DNA of 64,000 nt from Stenotrophomonas sp. SAM-B (GCF_013387485.1 NZ_JABBXB010000002.1:382405-446404), one strand, 5' to 3'. Counted from the stretch's first letter, positions 42,802 to 50,772 are shown. The notes: generated by a model not told the origin, from the letters alone. A program made the numbers and translations.

Positions 42802-42823
42802 GAGCGTGGGTCGTGAGGCGGCG

Positions 42824-43585
42824 CTATTCTTTCCCCGCGCCTTGCTGGTCAGCGTCCTCCTCGTCCACACCATCTGCGAAAGAATTGATGTACTTTGCCG
42901 TACCCCCGGGCAGCGATCGGGGCGACGACGCCAACGAGGCAGCCATGAAGTTTGCCTCGAAGACGAACGGATAGGGCCTCCATCCGGGCACGCCAGTGCT
43001 CGGGTCGCGCAACAGGGTCCATGTGAAGTAGATGGGTATGTTGGCAGGTCCGCGGAGGTCTTCCAGGTAGCTCTTCCAGCTGCGGTTGGTGTCCGGCACC
43101 AGCTCTCCCTCGGTTATGTCGGCAAGTGTGCCGTCCTCGATATGACGGATCTCGGGAATCATGCAGCGAATGCGCACGCTGACTGACTCGATCCCGTCCT
43201 GATTCCGTTCCACCGGCTGGCTTGGCAGTACGGGAGCGCAGTTGATCCGACGCTGCGCGTCGGCCATTACTTGATACAGGGCATGGCCACCGTGGGCGTC
43301 TTCTACTGCTTGAGCGATGGCATAGTCCAATCCTTCGCGTGTCTCGCCGATATAGTTGGAACGCACATCTTCTTCAGTGCTACCCGTCGTGACGGCGTGG
43401 AATTTAATGAACGATTCGTCGTCGAGCTGAAGGATCAGACGCATGCCGAGCATGGCGAGATCCTCAGGACTGACCTCGCTGCTGTTCTGCATTGCCATGC
43501 TGCCGTTGTTCTCGGCGGCGCTGGGAAACGCCCATGGAAGGAAAGCGGCCGAAGTGAGCATCGCGAAGCGGTTCAGGCTGATCAT
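42824..43585 (-). CDS. Secreted protein of unknown function, 253 aa
   Basis: A signal peptide (1-24, ending FPSAAEN) is followed by a soluble, acidic mature protein with two cysteines (INCAP, IRCMIP), probably a disulfide. The C-terminal tail is highly charged (DGVDEEDADQQ). No membrane helix or known domain was recognised. It faces the AraC gene tail to tail, 22 bases apart. Base composition is slightly less GC-biased than neighbours, which is compatible with an accessory gene. Confidence 0.65.
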   Translation of the reverse strand: MISLNRFAMLTSAAFLPWAFPSAAENNGSMAMQNSSEVSPEDLAMLGMRLILQLDDESFIKFHAVTTGSTEEDVRSNYIGETREGLDYAIAQAVEDAHGGHALYQVMADAQRRINCAPVLPSQPVERNQDGIESVSVRIRCMIPEIRHIEDGTLADITEGELVPDTNRSWKSYLEDLRGPANIPIYFTWTLLRDPSTGVPGWRPYPFVFEANFMAASLASSPRSLPGGTAKYINSFADGVDEEDADQQGAGKE

Positions 43586-43698
43586 TCAGATTCCGAGGTT
43601 ATGAGGGTTGACCCAGATGAGTGTCGGTGGCAGCGCGCACATCTGCGCCGTGAGTGCCGTCCAGAATGAGTCCGGGCAGAGAGCTTGAAGCGACGCCA

Positions 43699-44274
43699 TC
43701 ACCTCGAAAGACTGACAGACCAGGCACGCAGCCCGATCCAGGCAGGAGAGAGGGTCAGCGCCATCACCCGGTGCCATCGTCGTACAGCGCCTCGGCACAC
43801 CAGCACCATGGCGGTGTACACGGGAAGCATCAGCCCCAGTTCGATGACCAGGTTCCTCCAGAGATAGTAGTTGCCGATCTTCAACGCTCCCGCACTCGGA
43901 AGTACGCCGATCGGCATCTGGATCTCTGCAGGGAGCGGCCATAGCAGCGGCACGGCGTGCGCACCCACCAGCAGATCGAGCATTCCGTGCGAGGCGGCCG
44001 CGGCAATGAGCCAGATGGCCGGGAATCTGGCCGTCCTGCTGCTACGCGTGGCGGCGTACACAGCCACGACGGCAACCAGCGCGAAAAGCAGGCTATGCGT
44101 GAATCGCGGATGGGGGACGTAGTCGAACCACCAGACGGCCACGTAGTCGAGGTCCGGGCAGATCGCCAGGAACACGAAGGGCGTCAGTGCCCACCGGGAC
44201 CGTTTATCCGCCCATGTGTTGCTGCACAGGTAGGCGGTGATGCCGGCGGCCGCGTGAGCCAGGACGGAGGACAT
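43699..44274 (-). CDS. YdjM-like inner-membrane protein (DUF457, metal-dependent hydrolase family), 191 aa
   Basis: The start at 44274 (MSSVLAHAAAGITAYL) places the family-typical first helix with its conserved His at the N-terminus. FLAICPDLDYV and PHPRFTHSLLFAL provide the conserved Asp and His residues thought to bind metal, and SHGMLDLLVG is a third conserved segment. Four to five membrane helices are predicted. Members (YdjM and relatives) are inner-membrane proteins with poorly known function, in some species under LexA control. No LexA box was seen here. Confidence 0.8.
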   Translation of the reverse strand: MSSVLAHAAAGITAYLCSNTWADKRSRWALTPFVFLAICPDLDYVAVWWFDYVPHPRFTHSLLFALVAVVAVYAATRSSRTARFPAIWLIAAAASHGMLDLLVGAHAVPLLWPLPAEIQMPIGVLPSAGALKIGNYYLWRNLVIELGLMLPVYTAMVLVCRGAVRRWHRVMALTLSPAWIGLRAWSVSLSR

Positions 44275-44383
44275 GGGAGTGGCCCAGAGCGTGTCGAACG
44301 CAGAGCATGGGTCCGGCCCATGGGGCGAACGTGGTGCGACTGTGTCGCGAACGTGAAGCGGCCCGCGTGCTGCGCGAGTGCCA

Positions 44384-46750
44384 TCATCCGCCCGCTGCAC
44401 TCACGTTGCCGATCCCGTCCCGATTCAGCGCTTCCACCAATGCCCAGATTCTCGCATCGGCGGGATTGCCGTTGATGGCGTGCGCCTTCAGACATAGCTG
44501 CAGCTCACACAGCACCGCCACCGCCTCCGCATCGGCAACCATGGAAGCCGCCCCCTGCATGCGATGCGCCATCGCCAGGGCGCCGCGCCAGTTCTGCACG
44601 CGTAGCGACACCTCCAGTCCGGCCTGGTCCAGACGCATCTGCTGGCGATAGGTCTCCATCATGGTCAATCCTTCCTCCATCGCCGTGGCAGGGGGTGGCG
44701 CGTCGCGCCTGGTCCCACCACTCGCCGCGTCGAAGGCAGCCCAGTCGATTGGCTTCCCCAGGTAGATATCCACGCCGGCGCGCGCATAGGCGTTCCGGTC
44801 GATACTGTCCGGGGAGGCTGAGATGGACAGAATGCGTGCCGGAGGCCAGTCCCGGCGGCGCTCGATGGCCCGGATTTCCAGTGCGACGTCGCTTCCGTCG
44901 GCATCCAGGAGGTCACCGTCCACGGTGATGATGCCAAACGGGCCGTGCTGGTTCATGGTCCGCACGGCTGCAGCGCCCGAGCTGGCGATCAGGGCATCCA
45001 GACCGAGGCCACAGAGACGGCGGACCATGACCCGCGCGATGGTCGGCTGATCCTCGATCACCAGCGCGTGCGCGACGGATGGAGCAGCGGCCGGTTCAGC
45101 CGGTGAACCGCTGCCGGTCTCGGCTCCGGCGAGCTCGGCACGCAGGACAGCCACGAACGTAGCGCCCATCCGCGGCGTGCTGGTGACCGTGACATCCCCG
45201 CCATGGGCACGGGCGATCCGCCGGCACAGCGACAGCCCGATCCCCGCGCCGTGCTTGAGGCGGCCGATGCGGGTCGCGCTGAACGGCTCGAAGATGTGGG
45301 CGAGGTCCTCTTGCGGAATACCCGGCCCGACGTCGGTGACGCTGAGCAGGAGGGAGCCGGCCTGGCCCACGCCGGTGATGAAGCGCAGGGTGATGGTCAC
45401 GTCGCCATGGTCGCTGAACTTGATCGCGTTCGAGATCAGGTTGCTCGCAATGTGATGCAGGGCGCGCGCATCACAGAACGCCTGCGCGGTCCGCGGGCCC
45501 TCTGTGTGCAGCAGCAGGCGCAATCCCTTGCATTGCGCCAGCGGACGCATCGCCGACAGGCATTCCTCCACGACCTCACTGGCGTTCTTGAGGAACGCGG
45601 CATCGGCCTGGTCCGGTTTGTTGCGGAACATGAACTCCAGGGCATTGGTGAGGGTGTGCTTCAGCGCATCGGCAGCCGAGCGGGCCGAGCGCAGCAGCCG
45701 CTCGCGCTCGGCCGCGTCCGCTTCGGCCTCGAGCAGGTCGATGGCGGAAATGACCGACGCCGCGCCGTTGCGGACCTCATGGTTGACCAGCGTGAGAATC
45801 CGCGCCGAACTGGCCTGGCGAGCGGCCAGTGCCCGTGCCCTGCGCTGGGCACGTGCCACGGCAAGCAGGAACACAAGCAGGGCGAGGCAGAGGACCGTGA
45901 CGTGCACGCGGTAATGGCTCAGCACCGCACGCAGGGTAGGGGGAGAGCGGTACAGGGCATTCAACCAGCGCTCGAGAATGTCCTGCCGGGTATCCAGTGG
46001 CAGCGACAGGAACGTCTGGTGGGCGAGATCGATGTCGGCCGCGCGATGCGGCAACGACGCAACGCGCATCTCCACCGGGGGCGCGTCGGGCGCGGCCTGC
46101 ACGGCCAATCGCGCGTCGAAGCGCTTGCGCGTCAAGGGGGCCAGCACGGCGTCCACCCCCAGCGCGGCATCGATCGCTCCCCGGTCCACGGCGTCCAGCA
46201 TCTCGTCCACATTGGCGATCTGGTAGACGTCGATGGCTGGGAAGTTCCGGGCCAGGAAGGCCCGGTACTCGCCATTGCCGATCACCCCGACCCGCATGCC
46301 GCCCATCGACGAGAGCGCCCGTGGCCCCACCGTCCGGCGCGTGACCATCACGGTGCTTCCACTGTAGAACGAGGGCGACAGGGTTGCCGTGGCAGGCAGC
46401 ATCGTTGCCGTGGAGGGCAGGGAGAAGGCAAGGCCATCCACCTCTTCGTTCTTGAGCAGCAGTGCGGCGCGCTCGATGGATGGGGCGCGCACCAGTTTCA
46501 GCTTGAGCCCTGACAGGGCCTGCACCGCCTCCAGATAGGCGCTGGCGCCGCCTTTGGCGGGATCCCCGGCCAGCCCGTGCTGCGTGGCCAGCTGGGGGCC
46601 GATCGCCAGCGTGAACGGCACGCGCTGCGGGGTGGTCGGCGCCAGTACAAGCCAAAGCAGGGTGCCGCTGATCGCAAGCATGGCAGCAAGCCACGCCATG
46701 CGCCGCACACGCTGTCGTCCTTCAATAGCAGAGCTCACGATGTCATCCAT
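44384..46750 (-). CDS. Hybrid sensor kinase with SBP-like sensor, receiver and HPt, 788 aa
   Basis: A membrane helix at 17-38, a periplasmic SBP_bac_3-like domain (about 45-270) and a second helix (283-300) are followed by a kinase core. The phospho-acceptor His324 lies in LTLVNHEVRNGAAS, where the usual H-E-x-R-T-P reads H-E-V-R-N-G. The ATPase motifs are NLISNAIKF, DVGPGIPQE and GAGIGLSL. A receiver domain has IEDQP, its acceptor Asp in ITVDGDLLDADG and the Lys in GKPID. The HPt has His in MAHRMQGAAS. The start at 46750 is chosen because it precedes the first helix by a short basic segment. Motif copy H lies 87 bases upstream in the same orientation. No response regulator is adjacent, so the HPt may feed the regulators at 7643 or 37792. 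Confidence 0.85.
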   Translation of the reverse strand: MDDIVSSAIEGRQRVRRMAWLAAMLAISGTLLWLVLAPTTPQRVPFTLAIGPQLATQHGLAGDPAKGGASAYLEAVQALSGLKLKLVRAPSIERAALLLKNEEVDGLAFSLPSTATMLPATATLSPSFYSGSTVMVTRRTVGPRALSSMGGMRVGVIGNGEYRAFLARNFPAIDVYQIANVDEMLDAVDRGAIDAALGVDAVLAPLTRKRFDARLAVQAAPDAPPVEMRVASLPHRAADIDLAHQTFLSLPLDTRQDILERWLNALYRSPPTLRAVLSHYRVHVTVLCLALLVFLLAVARAQRRARALAARQASSARILTLVNHEVRNGAASVISAIDLLEAEADAAERERLLRSARSAADALKHTLTNALEFMFRNKPDQADAAFLKNASEVVEECLSAMRPLAQCKGLRLLLHTEGPRTAQAFCDARALHHIASNLISNAIKFSDHGDVTITLRFITGVGQAGSLLLSVTDVGPGIPQEDLAHIFEPFSATRIGRLKHGAGIGLSLCRRIARAHGGDVTVTSTPRMGATFVAVLRAELAGAETGSGSPAEPAAAPSVAHALVIEDQPTIARVMVRRLCGLGLDALIASSGAAAVRTMNQHGPFGIITVDGDLLDADGSDVALEIRAIERRRDWPPARILSISASPDSIDRNAYARAGVDIYLGKPIDWAAFDAASGGTRRDAPPPATAMEEGLTMMETYRQQMRLDQAGLEVSLRVQNWRGALAMAHRMQGAASMVADAEAVAVLCELQLCLKAHAINGNPADARIWALVEALNRDGIGNVSAAGG

Positions 46751-46837
46751 GATGGTGGGGCGGGGCCGACGGCGGTCATTCGGTCGGGGAGTGATAGGAA
46801 CATGCGCGACAGAAGTACACGCGCCAGCGCAAGTGCG

Positions 46838-46856
46838 GTATGCAACAAGTACGAAA
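46838..46856 (-). promoter_or_regulatory. Copy H of the shared motif, minus strand
   Basis: Read on the minus strand this is TTTCGTACTTGTTGCATAC: three departures from the consensus (position 5 and the last two). It shares its first 14 bases exactly with copy F at 47328. It lies 87 bases before the hybrid kinase start and points towards it. Its correct orientation on the opposite strand supports the motif being functional. Confidence 0.55.
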
Positions 46857-47039
46857 TCCGCCGCGGCGATCGCGAATTGAGGCATGGGACTGGTCCCATC
46901 CCATGGTGTCGCGAGACACCAGCGCGTCAGGAGCAACTGTCCCAGCGCGTCGTACTCGCACGGTCGTCACGACGATTCCACGCCTTGCTGCTTCGGCGAT
47001 CCCTAACCTGAGACTCCCGTCGCGACGTTCTTCTTTCCC

Positions 47040-47285
47040 ATGACCACAGCACTGCATGATCTCGACGCACTTGAGCCCATCGATATCGACGGACTGAAAG
47101 CGCAGGGCGTGCCTCCGGTCGCCCAGTATCTCGTCGACCAGGAAAAGTTCGTCCTGCTCGGGGGCAAGCGCGGCATCTATCGCCTGGCAGGGACGGATAC
47201 CGTGTGCTACTTCACCAGCCTGGACCAGATCCGGTTGCATCTGCTGGGGCAATCTTTGACCCGGCTGACGGTCGAGTTGGCGTAA
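47040..47285 (+). CDS. Small protein of unknown function, 81 aa
   Basis: A soluble 81-residue protein with no signal peptide or membrane helix: an acidic start (LDALEPIDIDGL), then QYLVDQEKFVLLGG, IYRLAGTDTVCYFTSLDQIRLHLLGQ. The alternating pattern suggests a small alpha/beta fold. The ATG at 47040 lacks an obvious Shine-Dalgarno sequence. The gene lies between inverted copies H and F of the shared motif and divergent from the hybrid kinase. I do not recognise a family. Codon use and length support a real gene, but this is not certain. Confidence 0.6.
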   Translation: MTTALHDLDALEPIDIDGLKAQGVPPVAQYLVDQEKFVLLGGKRGIYRLAGTDTVCYFTSLDQIRLHLLGQSLTRLTVELA

Positions 47286-47327
47286 GACACGCGCTGCTGA
47301 TCGTTGTTGATGAAATCCGTACGCGAT

Positions 47328-47346
47328 TTTCGTACTTGTTGTATGG
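47328..47346 (+). promoter_or_regulatory. Copy F of the 19-base shared upstream motif
   Basis: TTTCGTACTTGTTGTATGG differs from the consensus at position 5 and in the core (TGTATGG for TGCATGG). It lies 95 bases before the DsbD-like gene start at 47442. Confidence 0.55.
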
Positions 47347-47441
47347 CCCTGCCGGGGCGACCTGCATAGGTTGGACGGTCGGCACCTGCGGCGATCACCA
47401 TGATCCCGTACCTGCCGCTCCTTATCTGGCAGGACATCGCG

Positions 47442-48767
47442 ATGCATCTGGCAAGACGTTTTTCCCGTGGAATGATCGGCGTGGGTGCGCTCGTCTGCAG
47501 TGCTTCCGCCCAGGCGGCTTCGGCGGCTGCCACCACGCCGATGGTGCCCGATGGGCTTGCGTGGGTACTGGTCATGGCATTGCTGGGCGGGGTCGTGCTG
47601 AACCTGATGCCCTGCGTTCTTCCGGTTTTGTCGTTGAAGGTGCTGTCCGTGCTGGGCACGGGCGCGGACCCGGTGCAGTTGCGGCGGCACGCGCTGTCCT
47701 ACACCGCAGGCGTCCTACTCTCGTTCCTCGCCATCGGCGCGTTGATTCTGGTGCTGCGCTCCACCGGCAGCGTGCTGGGGTGGGGCTTTCAGCTGCAGCA
47801 GCCCGCGTTCGTCGCGGTGCTGGCCTGGGTGATGGTGCTGGTCGGCCTGAGCCTGGCAGGCATGTTCACGCTGGGCGGCGCGGTAGGCAGCACGGGCCAG
47901 AAGCTGCTGGGCAGGCAGGGCTACGCCGGTGACTTCTGGGCCGGTGTGCTGGCCTGCGTGGTGGCGAGCCCCTGCGTAGCCCCTTTCATGGGGCCTGCAT
48001 TGGCGTATGCATTCAGCGCCTCATGGGTGGCTGCGTTGCTGGTCTTCGTGATGCTGGGGCTTGGCCTGGCATTGCCCTTCCTGCTGATCGGTTTCTTTCC
48101 GGTACTGGGACGCTGGCTGCCCCGGCCCGGCGCGTGGATGGAGACGCTGAAGATCCTGCTGGCGTTCCCGATGCTGCTGACCGCTGTCTGGCTCGTGTGG
48201 TTGCTGGGGAACCAGAAGGGCATGAACGCCGTCGCCCTCATCCTGTCCGCCTGCGTCGTGCTGGCGCTGGGCCTGTGGTTGTTCGAGCAGGGCCGCTGGC
48301 GCAGCCAGACCTGGCGCAAGGTGTTGGGTGGGTTGGTGATCGTTGCCAGTCTTGCGTTGGTGGGCGCCATCCACCGTTTGCCCAATACCGATGGCAATGC
48401 GACGCGTCCCTCGAAGATGATCGGCGCGACGTCTTATTCTGCGCGTGACCTGGCCCATGCCCGCAACGAAGGCCGCCAGGTCCTGCTGACGGTGACCGCC
48501 GACTGGTGCATCACCTGCATCGCCAACGAGCAGACGGTGCTGGCCACGGACCGCTTCCAGTCCCTGTTGCTGAGCACGGAAACGCTGTACATGAAAGCGG
48601 ACTGGACCCACAGCGATCCGCTGGTCGGCGCGTTGTTGAAGGAGCAGGGCGCCCCCGGTGTGCCGCTGTATGTGCTCTATCGACCGAATCAGGAGGGTGA
48701 AGTGCTGCCGCAGGTTCTCACCCAGGAGACAATGCGCGAGGCGCTGAGTCCGGTACGGCCTGAGTAG
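47442..48767 (+). CDS. DsbD/ScsB-like thiol:disulfide interchange protein, 441 aa
   Basis: Carries reducing power from cytoplasmic thioredoxin to the periplasm. A signal-like N-terminus (1-28, ending AQAA) is followed by an eight-helix CcdA/DsbD-beta domain with the paired membrane cysteines in LMPCVLPVLSLK and VASPCVAPFMG. A C-terminal thioredoxin-like gamma domain has the CITC active site in TADWCITCIANE. The N-terminal periplasmic alpha domain of classical DsbD (about 120 residues) is absent, so another protein must relay electrons to the substrate. The ATG at 47442 has AGGA at 47430. Motif copy F upstream places the gene with the pilins and fimbriae, whose cysteines could be its clients. 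Confidence 0.85.
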   Translation: MHLARRFSRGMIGVGALVCSASAQAASAAATTPMVPDGLAWVLVMALLGGVVLNLMPCVLPVLSLKVLSVLGTGADPVQLRRHALSYTAGVLLSFLAIGALILVLRSTGSVLGWGFQLQQPAFVAVLAWVMVLVGLSLAGMFTLGGAVGSTGQKLLGRQGYAGDFWAGVLACVVASPCVAPFMGPALAYAFSASWVAALLVFVMLGLGLALPFLLIGFFPVLGRWLPRPGAWMETLKILLAFPMLLTAVWLVWLLGNQKGMNAVALILSACVVLALGLWLFEQGRWRSQTWRKVLGGLVIVASLALVGAIHRLPNTDGNATRPSKMIGATSYSARDLAHARNEGRQVLLTVTADWCITCIANEQTVLATDRFQSLLLSTETLYMKADWTHSDPLVGALLKEQGAPGVPLYVLYRPNQEGEVLPQVLTQETMREALSPVRPE

Positions 48768-49105
48768 TCAGATGCCGCCGTGCCGCGGCAATGGCGCGGG
48801 CACGTTCAACTGCCCGCCCGCCGCCACGTAGGCGGCCAAGGCTTCGCCCTGGCTGAGCAGATGCCGGTTCATCATCTGCTCGGCGGCTTCGGCATCGCGG
48901 TTGCGGATGCACTCCATCAGGGCGCGATGCTCGGCCAGTGACTGCGCCATGCGGCCCGGGGTCAGCAGCTGACGGCCGCGATGCATTTTCAGGATGCGGT
49001 GCAGATCGTGGGTGACGCGGATCAGCCACGGGTTGCCGGCATGCGTCTGCAGACTCTCGTGGATCAGGTAGTTGTTGCGGTAGTACTCTGCGGGATATCG
49101 GAGCT
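48768..49105 (-). pseudogene. Truncated GntR-type regulator (FCD domain only)
   Basis: The last 110 residues read as the C-terminal ligand-binding FCD domain of a GntR/FadR-type regulator: LIHESLQTHAGNPWLIRVTH, LTPGRMAQSLAEHRALMECI and RDAEAAEQMMNRHLL, with the His residues that bind metal in this family. Upstream of about 49105 the frame stays open to 49451 but the sequence is no longer GntR-like, and the N-terminal winged helix is missing. Instead, toxin-antitoxin remnants on the other strand occupy the space. The gene was probably cut by insertion or deletion and cannot encode a DNA-binding regulator. Confidence 0.75.
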
Positions 49106-49196
49106 TCCGATCGAGGTTTGCCCTGGGTGCCGCGTGCATTACACGCAACGTGGAGGCGAAGTGGTAAAGACAATAGCCCTGAATGGCTCGGAGTAA
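49105..49196 (+). pseudogene. 3' fragment of a HigB/HI1419-type toxin
   Basis: About 30 codons, in frame to the TAA at 49194, read CPGCRVHYTQRGGEVV. This matches the conserved GPGYRVYYTQRG segment near the C-terminus of phage-derived Gp49-like toxins, but the following GGDKSTQ is lost (KTIALNGSE) and the N-terminal two-thirds are absent. The start of the fragment coincides with the point where the GntR-type sequence on the other strand ends. Confidence 0.6.
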
Positions 49197-49203
49197 AGGT
49201 GCC

Positions 49204-49504
49204 ATGGGAATGAACAAGAAAACGCGCTTGGAGACGTTCGATGTGGCCGAGCACCTGCGTACACCGCACGAGATGGCGGCGTATCTCCATGCTTGCCTCA
49301 TTGAAAGCGACGGCGATGCGGCTTTCATCGCCAAGGCGCTGGGCGATATCGTGCGCGCAGGGCATGAGTAGAGTCGCGCGTGATGCGGGTCTGTCGCGCG
49401 TAAGCTTGTGCGGGGCATTGTCCGGTGAACGCAGCCCGGACTTTGCCACAATCCTCAAAGTCACCCGTGCACAGGGCGTGACCCTGCATGCCAGCGCGGC
49501 GTGA
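49204..49504 (+). pseudogene. Frameshifted HI1420/HigA-type antitoxin
   Basis: The first frame (ATG at 49204 or 49210) encodes ETFDVAEHLRTPHEMAAYL and DGDAAFIAKALGDIVRAGHE, then stops at 49371. In the next frame the expected continuation appears at once: GMSRVARDAGLSRVSL, SPDFATILKVTRAQGVTLHA, ending at 49504. Joined, they make a complete addiction-module antidote of about 98 residues with its Cro-like helix-turn-helix. One missing base near 49357 explains the break. The helix-turn-helix also has an odd Cys (SLCGAL for the usual SLYRAL), a sign of decay. Confidence 0.7.
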
Positions 49505-49664
49505 TGCTGAATCCATGAGACTTACGGTCGCCAGCGTGGAGACGATCAGCTGGCCGCCTTCCCGTCAGGCGAGGAGGGCTCTGGGCCAGTGCCCGGGAGT
49601 TATCGCTGGGCAGACGTATTCAGGTAGAGTGGCGCGAGAACGGGATGAACGGGGGTTTCAATCC

Positions 49665-49910
49665 ATGTGGCGACAACTTGGGGCTTTGCATCTGGTGCTG
49701 GCACTGGTATTCGGGGCCGCGTACTTCCTGGGCATCTCAGTAGTGGCTCGAAGTAAGTTTGCATTCGACACGAGCGACGTGCTGTCCTCGGCTGCCGGCA
49801 TGTGGTTCGCGCCGAACATCGTGGTCTCTGTCCTGAGTGGCATGGCGGGCGCATGCGTTGGCGTGTTTGTTCGACGTGGTCAACGTCGCTCTGAAGCAAG
49901 CGCCGCTTAG
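49665..49910 (+). CDS. Small membrane protein, 81 aa
   Basis: Two predicted membrane helices (about 5-27, LGALHLVLALVFGAAYFLG, and 48-70, APNIVVSVLSGMAGACVGVFV) with a short loop and a basic C-terminus (RRGQRRSEASAA). The ATG at 49665 is preferred over upstream in-frame codons because the preceding sequence is unlike a protein. No family was recognised. It is the first of three small same-strand genes (to 50772) encoding membrane proteins and a lipoprotein. Confidence 0.55.
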   Translation: MWRQLGALHLVLALVFGAAYFLGISVVARSKFAFDTSDVLSSAAGMWFAPNIVVSVLSGMAGACVGVFVRRGQRRSEASAA

Positions 49911-49942
49911 CGTTGATCGTTCGACGGACAAAAACCCCACAT

Positions 49943-50416
49943 ATGCCAATGTACGCAGAATTGATCATTGCGCGATCTCTGAAGCTTGCAGCGATTGCGG
50001 CAGCGTTTGTTGCCTGCTTCGTACTTGCGTGCAACCTGGTTAGCATGAGTTGCCCGCTCGACGCCTACCCGCCGAGCGTACTGGCGGCGATGTATGTGGC
50101 TGTATTGATGCTGATGGTGTACTCGAGGTTCAAGTTTGCATCGAGGGGCCTGGTGAAGCTGCCTGCATCATGGGTTGGACGCGTGCTCGGTGCGGTGGTC
50201 GCGGTTGAACTGGTCGGTGTCGGCGTGCTGCTTGCGTGGAACCGTGACTGTGGGAGCATCGTTCGCGCACTCCCGGTCCCGGCAGCGCTTCTGATCTTCT
50301 ATACGACGGTAGGATTCTCGTTGCTCTTTGGTGATGCCCATCTGGGCATACTGAGGAACGTGATTCGCCTGGGCGTCAAACCGAAGGACTTCCTCCGGGA
50401 CGGTGATTTGAGATGA
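49943..50416 (+). CDS. Membrane protein of unknown function, 157 aa
   Basis: Four predicted membrane helices (near residues 10-32, 45-60, 78-98 and 110-130) with cysteines in FVLACNL, SMSCPLD and NRDCGS. The C-terminal tail is cytoplasmic and charged. In-frame start codons are TTG 49913, ATG 49943 and ATG 49949; 49943 is chosen as the first ATG. The stop overlaps the next gene's start (ATGA at 50413-50416). The family was not recognised. Confidence 0.6.
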   Translation: MPMYAELIIARSLKLAAIAAAFVACFVLACNLVSMSCPLDAYPPSVLAAMYVAVLMLMVYSRFKFASRGLVKLPASWVGRVLGAVVAVELVGVGVLLAWNRDCGSIVRALPVPAALLIFYTTVGFSLLFGDAHLGILRNVIRLGVKPKDFLRDGDLR

Positions 50417-50772
50417 TTGCACTCAGGTACGTGGTGTTGGTTGCAGGAGCGTTGTTGGCAGCGTGTGGCGAAGATAATGCGCTGACACTGAAGCTCGAGG
50501 ACGTCCAGTTCTTCAAGGCCCAACAGAGCCGACCAGGGGAGCTGTTGCTGTCGGGCCTTGCCTTTCATAGCGCGCTCGCCGTTGAGCGGATCGATAGCGT
50601 GCGTCAGGGGGACGCGATTCAAATCAACGTGATGCTGGTGCCCGCGAAAGCGGGCATGTCGGGCAGTTTCACTTACGCGCTCCCCCTGGATGACAAGGTG
50701 GATCGGGTTACATTCGGCGACGCGAAGGCGATTGTCTGGCGTCGCGACGGCGGCGTGGTTCGACGACCATGA
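50413..50772 (+). CDS. Small lipoprotein, 119 aa
   Basis: A lipoprotein signal peptide with lipobox LLAAC (Cys18) is followed by GEDN, so no inner-membrane retention Asp at +2. The mature part is a small beta-rich domain (LTLKLEDVQFFKAQ, DAIQINVMLVPAK, GSFTYALPL). It is translationally coupled to the preceding membrane protein gene (ATGA overlap), which suggests a joint envelope function. No family was recognised. Confidence 0.7.
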   Translation: MIALRYVVLVAGALLAACGEDNALTLKLEDVQFFKAQQSRPGELLLSGLAFHSALAVERIDSVRQGDAIQINVMLVPAKAGMSGSFTYALPLDDKVDRVTFGDAKAIVWRRDGGVVRRP

